Assembly (NCBI GenBank): GCA_002343455.1
Contig: DDSR01000284.1
Span: 1-9,949 of the forward strand
DNA length: 9,949 nucleotides
DNA from: Deltaproteobacteria bacterium UBA2385
Lineage (GTDB): Bacteria > Myxococcota_A > UBA796 > UBA2385
Direction: 5' to 3'
Of the stretch, positions 6,946 through 9,949 are shown piece after piece; position 1 is the first letter of the stretch, and each line of letters begins with the position of its first letter. Under the pieces are notes generated by a model that searched no databases, was not told the origin of the DNA, and was given only the letters and a program-made list of their open reading frames with translations. A program made the translations under genes and the position numbers.

Positions 6946-7767
6946 ATGCCCCTCGTCCTCCTCCTCACCGGCTGCTTCGAGATGCTCACCGGCCCGCCGC
7001 CCGACCCGGCGGGCTGGGCCGACGATCGCCTCGTCGCCCCCGACGCCCTGCCCGAGGGCGCCTGGCTGCTCGACGGCCGCAGCGCCGAGGAGTACGCCCT
7101 GGGCCACATCCCTGGGGCCATCCACGCCCCCTGGACCGAGCTGACGGGGGTGGACGCCGACGGGCTGTGGACCCCGCATCCCGACGCCGGGGGGCAGCTG
7201 GCCTCCATGGGGCTCGGGGCGGGAGGGACCTTCGTGGTCTACGCCGACCCGGCGACGAGCTGGGGCGCGGACGGCTTCCTGTACTGGACGCTGCGCCACC
7301 TGGGGGCCGAGGATGTGCGCCTGCTCGACGGCGGCTACGCGGGCTGGCTGGCGGCGGGAGGAGAAGGCCAGGGGCGCACCGGCGGCGGCGACTTCGTGGC
7401 CCGGCCGGGCCCGGATCTGCTGGCGACGACCGAGGAGGTGCAGGCGGCGCTGAGCCATGGAGAGGCGCTGATCCTCGATGTGCGCAGCGAGGAGGAGTGG
7501 CGGGCCGGCACGATCCCGACGGCGGTGCACCTGCCCTGGGAGGGCGCCCTGGACGGCGACGGCTTCTTCCTGCCCGAGGATCAGCTCCGCGGCTGGCTGG
7601 AGGAGGCCGGTCTGGTCGAGGAGCAGCCGGTGATCACCTTCTGCGCGGCCGGGATCCGCGCCGGGCACACCTTCTTCGCCCTGGAGCTGCTGGGCTTCTC
7701 TTCGCAGGACTACGTCGGGTCCTGGGCGGCCTGGACGGCGGCCGGCGGCGAGGTCCACCAGCCCTGA
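6946..7767 (+). CDS. Two-domain rhodanese (sulfurtransferase), probable lipoprotein
   Basis: 273 residues. Two rhodanese domains are arranged as in thiosulfate/3-mercaptopyruvate sulfurtransferases. Domain 1 (about 26-140) carries LLDGRSAEEYALGHIPGAIH but has Asp101 in the catalytic loop position and is presumably inactive. Domain 2 (about 159-272) carries LDVRSEEEWRAGTIP and the loop CAAGIR with nucleophile Cys233, followed by DYVGSWAAW, so it should accept a sulfane sulfur as a persulfide. The N-terminus MPLVLLLTGC reads as a minimal lipoprotein signal with lipobox LLTGC and Cys10; it has no positively charged n-region. An in-frame TAA at 6934-6936 leaves ATG 6946 as the only nearby start, so the short signal is not a start-calling error. 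No Shine-Dalgarno is apparent. The next gene, encoding an iron protein, follows after 43 bp on the same strand, so co-expression is possible, although export of one and not the other argues against a direct complex. Confidence 0.9.
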   Translation: MPLVLLLTGCFEMLTGPPPDPAGWADDRLVAPDALPEGAWLLDGRSAEEYALGHIPGAIHAPWTELTGVDADGLWTPHPDAGGQLASMGLGAGGTFVVYADPATSWGADGFLYWTLRHLGAEDVRLLDGGYAGWLAAGGEGQGRTGGGDFVARPGPDLLATTEEVQAALSHGEALILDVRSEEEWRAGTIPTAVHLPWEGALDGDGFFLPEDQLRGWLEEAGLVEEQPVITFCAAGIRAGHTFFALELLGFSSQDYVGSWAAWTAAGGEVHQP

Positions 7768-7772
7768 GCGGG

Positions 7773-7801
7773 GTTACGCGACGGCCCTCCTGCGCTACGC
7801 T
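7773..7801 (+). promoter_or_regulatory. Possible promoter directly upstream of the iron-protein gene
   Basis: TACGCT at 7796-7801 could be a -10 box, with a poor -35 candidate in GTTACG (7773-7778) at a 17-bp spacing. Transcription would begin almost at the GTG start 7811, giving a nearly leaderless mRNA. This would agree with the absence of a clear ribosome binding site; only CCGAG precedes the start. Weak support, based on position and partial consensus. Confidence 0.22.
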
Positions 7802-7810
7802 CGCCCCGAG

Positions 7811-8701
7811 GTGCCTGTGGAGAAGATCGCGTTCTACGGCAAGGGCGGCATCGGCAAGTCCACCATCGCCACCTGCGCCAGCCTGCTATTGGCTCGGATG
7901 GGCAAGCGCGTGCTGCATGTGGGCTGCGACCCGAAGCACGACTCCTCGCTGGTGCTGGTCCGCGACCCGGCTCACTTCAAGACGGTGATGGACAAGGTCT
8001 TCGCCGACGAGGAGGTCGACCGCGAGGACCTGGTGATGGAGGGCATCGAGGGCATCGACTGCGTGGAGGCCGGCGGGCCCGAGGCGGGGCGCGGCTGCGG
8101 CGGGCGGGCGGTCTCGCGGGCCTTCGAGGTGTTCGAGGACATCGCCCTGGTGGACGAGCGCTACGACGCGGTGGTCTACGATGTGCTGGGCGACGTGGTC
8201 TGCGGGGGCTTCGCCGCGCCGATGCGGCGCTCAGCGGGCTCGAAGGTCTGCATCGTGCTCTCCGAGGAGCTGATGGCGGCCTACGCGGCCAACCGCATCG
8301 CCTCGGCGGTGCGGGAGTTCGCCGACAACGGGGTGGTGCTGGCGGGCCTCGTGGTCAACCTGCGCAACAACCGCGCCGACCTGCTGCCGATCCGCCGGCT
8401 CGCCGACCAGCTCCAGGCCCCGGTGCTGGGCGTGCTGCCCCGCGACCCGCTGGTCTGCGAGGCGGAGCTCTACCGCAAGACCATCGTGGACTACGCGCCG
8501 GACAGCCCGGTGGCCCTGGGGGTGCACGGGGTCGTGGAGCGTGTCCTGGCGCTGGACCGGGCGGCCTGTACGCCCCCCAAGCCGCTGCCGGAGGCCCATG
8601 TGCGGATGATCATGCGGGGCTACGCGGTGGGAGAGGCGGAGCTGCCGCCGCCTCGGGAGCGGCCGGTGTCGACGATCACGGAGTGGTCGCGGCTGGACTG
8701 A
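7811..8701 (+). CDS. NifH/BchL/BchX-superfamily iron protein (nitrogenase-like reductase)
   Basis: 296 residues, close to NifH length. The protein begins EKIAFYGKGGIGKSTIAT with the deviant Walker A (GKGGIGKS, 10-17), then HVGCDPKHDSS (37-46), closest to the BchL-type KHDS form. The bridging [4Fe-4S] cluster cysteines are both present: Cys96 in GRGCGGR and Cys131 in YDVLGDVVCGGF, 35 residues apart as in NifH. RDPLVCEAELYRKTIVDYAP (211-230) matches the NifH PRDNxVxxAExxRxTVxEYAP region. Family members are ATP-driven one-electron donors to a component 1 partner. GRGCGGR recalls BchX, while the second half is more NifH-like, so the substrate class is open: chlorophyllide, protochlorophyllide, F430 precursor, alkylthio compounds, or something new. 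No adjacent component 1, nif or bch genes are visible except the possible component 1 end at 1-263. GTG 7811 is taken as start; GTG 7817 would remove two residues. It ends in a 26-bp tail-to-tail overlap with the TIR gene. Confidence 0.93.
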   Translation: MPVEKIAFYGKGGIGKSTIATCASLLLARMGKRVLHVGCDPKHDSSLVLVRDPAHFKTVMDKVFADEEVDREDLVMEGIEGIDCVEAGGPEAGRGCGGRAVSRAFEVFEDIALVDERYDAVVYDVLGDVVCGGFAAPMRRSAGSKVCIVLSEELMAAYAANRIASAVREFADNGVVLAGLVVNLRNNRADLLPIRRLADQLQAPVLGVLPRDPLVCEAELYRKTIVDYAPDSPVALGVHGVVERVLALDRAACTPPKPLPEAHVRMIMRGYAVGEAELPPPRERPVSTITEWSRLD

Positions 8702-9473
8702 GGGGCGGAGTTCGCAGGGCCCTCACCCGCTCCGCCAGCAGCCGCGCCGCCGGGCGCAGCCCGCCGCAGGCCGGCACATCCAGGCCCTGGATCACGCCCA
8801 CGCCGGTCGGCAGGTCCTCGTCAGACGGCAGTCCGTCCAGGTAGACCGGCAGGACGTGGTGCCCATGCCGGCGGCGGCGGCCCAGCGCCCGGCGGATCTC
8901 GTCTTGAAGCCAGGTCGATCCTCGCCAAGCGGGCGAGAGGGCCAGCACGGTACACAGAGCGCTCCGCTGGGCGTTGTCGATTGCGAAGGCCCAGTCCTGG
9001 CCGAGCTGCACCCCCGTGCGATCGCGGAAGACCCGCAGCCCATTGCGCTCCAAGGCGGCGTGCAGCTCCTCGACCCGCTCGCGGTCGGCGTGGGCATAGG
9101 CCAGGAAGACATCCCAGGCGGCGGAGGGGTCCGGGACGAGCTCGCTGGCGGCCAGCACCTCGGCGGCGGGCACCTCCTCGATCGAGCGGGCGGCCTGACC
9201 GGGCAGGGCCAGCTTCACACCCTTGCCGGACAGCCGCTGCTGCACCCGCGCCCAGGCCTGCCGCACCAGGGGGCGCTCGGCGAGCTCCACCACCGCCAGC
9301 GCCGCCGCCGGGAGGCTGAGCACCAGGGTCGCGACGGCGATCGGGTCGGCTTTGAGTGGGTCCGAGGGGGCTTCTTGAAGGGGGAGGGCGAGGCTGCCGA
9401 GCTCTTCGGCCAGGGCGAGCTGCACGGCCTCCAGGTCGGCGGGGTCGGAGAGGGTGAGGCTGAGGTCGTGCAT
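8676..9473 (-). CDS. TIR-domain effector with N-terminal hydrophobic domain
   Basis: 265 residues from ATG 9473. The C-terminal half (about 119-250) is a TIR domain: WDVFLAYAHADRERVEELH, NGLRVFRDR, the LGQDW loop, VLALSPAWRGSTW and QDEI. Glu192 in STWLQDE sits where NADase-active TIR domains carry the catalytic glutamate, so NAD+ cleavage is plausible (inference). The N-terminal part (1-95) starts with an LTLSDPADLEAVQLALAEEL strand-helix, then a hydrophobic stretch, IAVATLVLSLPAAALAVVEL (45-64). This resembles the small effector-associated constant component domains (EACC1 type) found with conflict effectors; that match is from memory. The hydrophobic stretch may be a membrane anchor or a buried helix. 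The TPR gene ends 29 bp upstream on the same strand, suggesting an operon in which TPR senses and TIR executes. No clear ribosome site precedes the ATG. The stop lies within the last codons of the convergent iron-protein gene. Confidence 0.9.
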   Translation of the reverse strand: MHDLSLTLSDPADLEAVQLALAEELGSLALPLQEAPSDPLKADPIAVATLVLSLPAAALAVVELAERPLVRQAWARVQQRLSGKGVKLALPGQAARSIEEVPAAEVLAASELVPDPSAAWDVFLAYAHADRERVEELHAALERNGLRVFRDRTGVQLGQDWAFAIDNAQRSALCTVLALSPAWRGSTWLQDEIRRALGRRRRHGHHVLPVYLDGLPSDEDLPTGVGVIQGLDVPACGGLRPAARLLAERVRALRTPPLSPAATTP

Positions 9474-9502
9474 TGTGGGTCGGGTCTCTGGGGGGTGGGA
9501 GG

Positions 9503-9949
9503 CTACTCTACGGGGACCGGAATGCCCATTTGCTGCATGAGCTGCTCGATCTGCGCCTTCAGAGGGAGAAAGCCGTGGTTCGTCGCGGCCCGCCAGGCCC
9601 AGACGATGTGCTCGTTGGCGGAGGGGAGGTCCTCAGGGCGCCCCCGAATGATCAGGTTGATGGCGATGTTGACCCGGGCGACCAAGGTGGAGCGCACATC
9701 GCCGAGGCCTTCGTAGACGGGGAGCTCTTCCTCGGAGCGAATGCGCAGAGCCTCGTCGAGTTGGCCGCGGGACTGCAGGACGTCGGCAATTCTGCCCAGG
9801 GTGACGGCTCTCTCGCGCACATCGCCGAGGCGTTCGTAGACGGGGAGCTCTTCCTCAGTGCGAATGCGCAGGGCCTCGTCGCGCTGGCCGCGGGCCCGCA
9901 GGATGTCGGCGATTCTGCCCATGGTGACGGCTTTCTCGCGCACATCGCC
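9503..9949 (-). CDS. TPR-repeat protein, C-terminal part (5' truncated by window)
   Basis: The open frame runs off the right edge, so the N-terminus and any effector or NTPase domain are unseen. The visible 148 residues up to the TAG complement at 9503-9505 show two full 41-residue repeats beginning GDVREKAVTMGRIADILRAR and GDVRERAVTLGRIADVLQSR, each with DEALRIR and EEELPVYE. A third, degenerate repeat (GDVRSTLVARVNIAINLIIR) and a short C-terminal helix region ending GIPVPVE follow. This is the kinesin-light-chain-like TPR style common in large bacterial STAND, CHAT or caspase-like conflict proteins, where the repeats bind a ligand or partner. Methionines in the visible part are internal, because the repeat pattern continues to the last base. 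It is followed by the TIR gene after 29 bp. Confidence 0.88.
   Translation of the reverse strand, partial: GDVREKAVTMGRIADILRARGQRDEALRIRTEEELPVYERLGDVRERAVTLGRIADVLQSRGQLDEALRIRSEEELPVYEGLGDVRSTLVARVNIAINLIIRGRPEDLPSANEHIVWAWRAATNHGFLPLKAQIEQLMQQMGIPVPVE
9695..9940. repeat. Two 123-bp tandem repeats within the TPR gene
   Basis: Units at 9695-9817 and 9818-9940 are in register, and a third begins at 9941 at the window edge. By hand I count about 12 differences in 123 bases, roughly 90% identity. Each unit encodes one 41-residue TPR. Such similarity at the DNA level points to recent duplication or ongoing homogenisation and makes copy number prone to change. It also makes this end a likely site of assembly collapse. 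Confidence 0.85.

Noticed and set aside
5830..7758. 642-codon open frame on the - strand spanning the ATPase and rhodanese region
   Set aside because: It overlaps two genes with clear motifs in other frames, crosses their divergent promoter region, and its translation is Arg/Gly/Pro-rich without recognisable domains.
6831..7988. 385-codon + strand frame across the divergent region, rhodanese and iron-protein start
   Set aside because: It is a shadow frame of two well-supported genes; its translation is low-complexity Arg/Gly/Ala.
7811..8701. Calling the iron protein BchX or NifH and the locus a photosynthesis or nitrogen-fixation cluster
   Set aside because: Motifs are mixed and no bch, puf, crt or nif genes are visible, so a specific symbol would overstate the evidence.
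1..9949. tRNA, rRNA, CRISPR array or insertion-sequence transposase
   Set aside because: I saw no cloverleaf or rRNA sequence, no regularly spaced repeat-spacer pattern and no transposase motif; the repeats found are a palindrome, a 9-bp tandem block and coding TPR units.

Overview
The window is GC-rich DNA (roughly 65-70% by eye) from a bacterium with a rich accessory genome. GC-biased codons, a very short lipoprotein signal, GTG starts with poor ribosome sites and several multidomain conflict genes fit Myxococcota/Polyangia-type (former delta-proteobacterial) genomes. No marker gene fixes the taxonomy, so that is inference.

Layout, left to right. (1) Bases 1-263 (+) are the 3' end of a gene that looks like the C-terminus of a nitrogenase-type component 1 subunit (NifK/NifD/BchZ-like). 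(2) Bases 260-337, starting at its stop codon, form a 78-bp imperfect palindrome made of two inverted hairpins around a small central palindrome, like a REP pair. (3) Bases 452-864 (+) hold a small HEAT-repeat gene broken by an apparent one-base frameshift near 625. (4) Bases 956-982 carry three 9-bp tandem units. (5) Bases 6872 down to 991 (-) are a two-gene operon with a GTGA overlap: an AAA-type P-loop ATPase, then a 1509-residue protein with a calcineurin-like metallophosphoesterase, a NACHT NTPase and a long C-terminal region. This is a candidate NLR-like anti-phage or conflict system. Its C-terminal, probably sensory, part is markedly poorer in GC than the rest. (6) Divergently, 6946-7767 (+) encodes a two-domain rhodanese lipoprotein. 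(7) 7811-8701 (+) encodes a NifH/BchL/BchX-superfamily iron protein with an intact P-loop and both cluster cysteines. (8) Tail to tail with it, 9949 down to 8676 (-) holds a TPR protein cut by the window edge, then a TIR protein whose N-terminal domain has a hydrophobic segment.

Two themes interleave. One is a nitrogenase-like redox theme (component 1 end, Fe protein, perhaps the rhodanese), all on the + strand. The other is a biological-conflict theme (AAA plus phosphoesterase-NACHT; TPR plus TIR), all on the - strand. The component 1 end and the Fe protein sit about 7.5 kb apart with the conflict operon between them. This could be an interrupted nitrogenase-like locus or two unrelated genes. 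No photosynthesis or nif genes are visible, so the Fe protein's substrate cannot be assigned.
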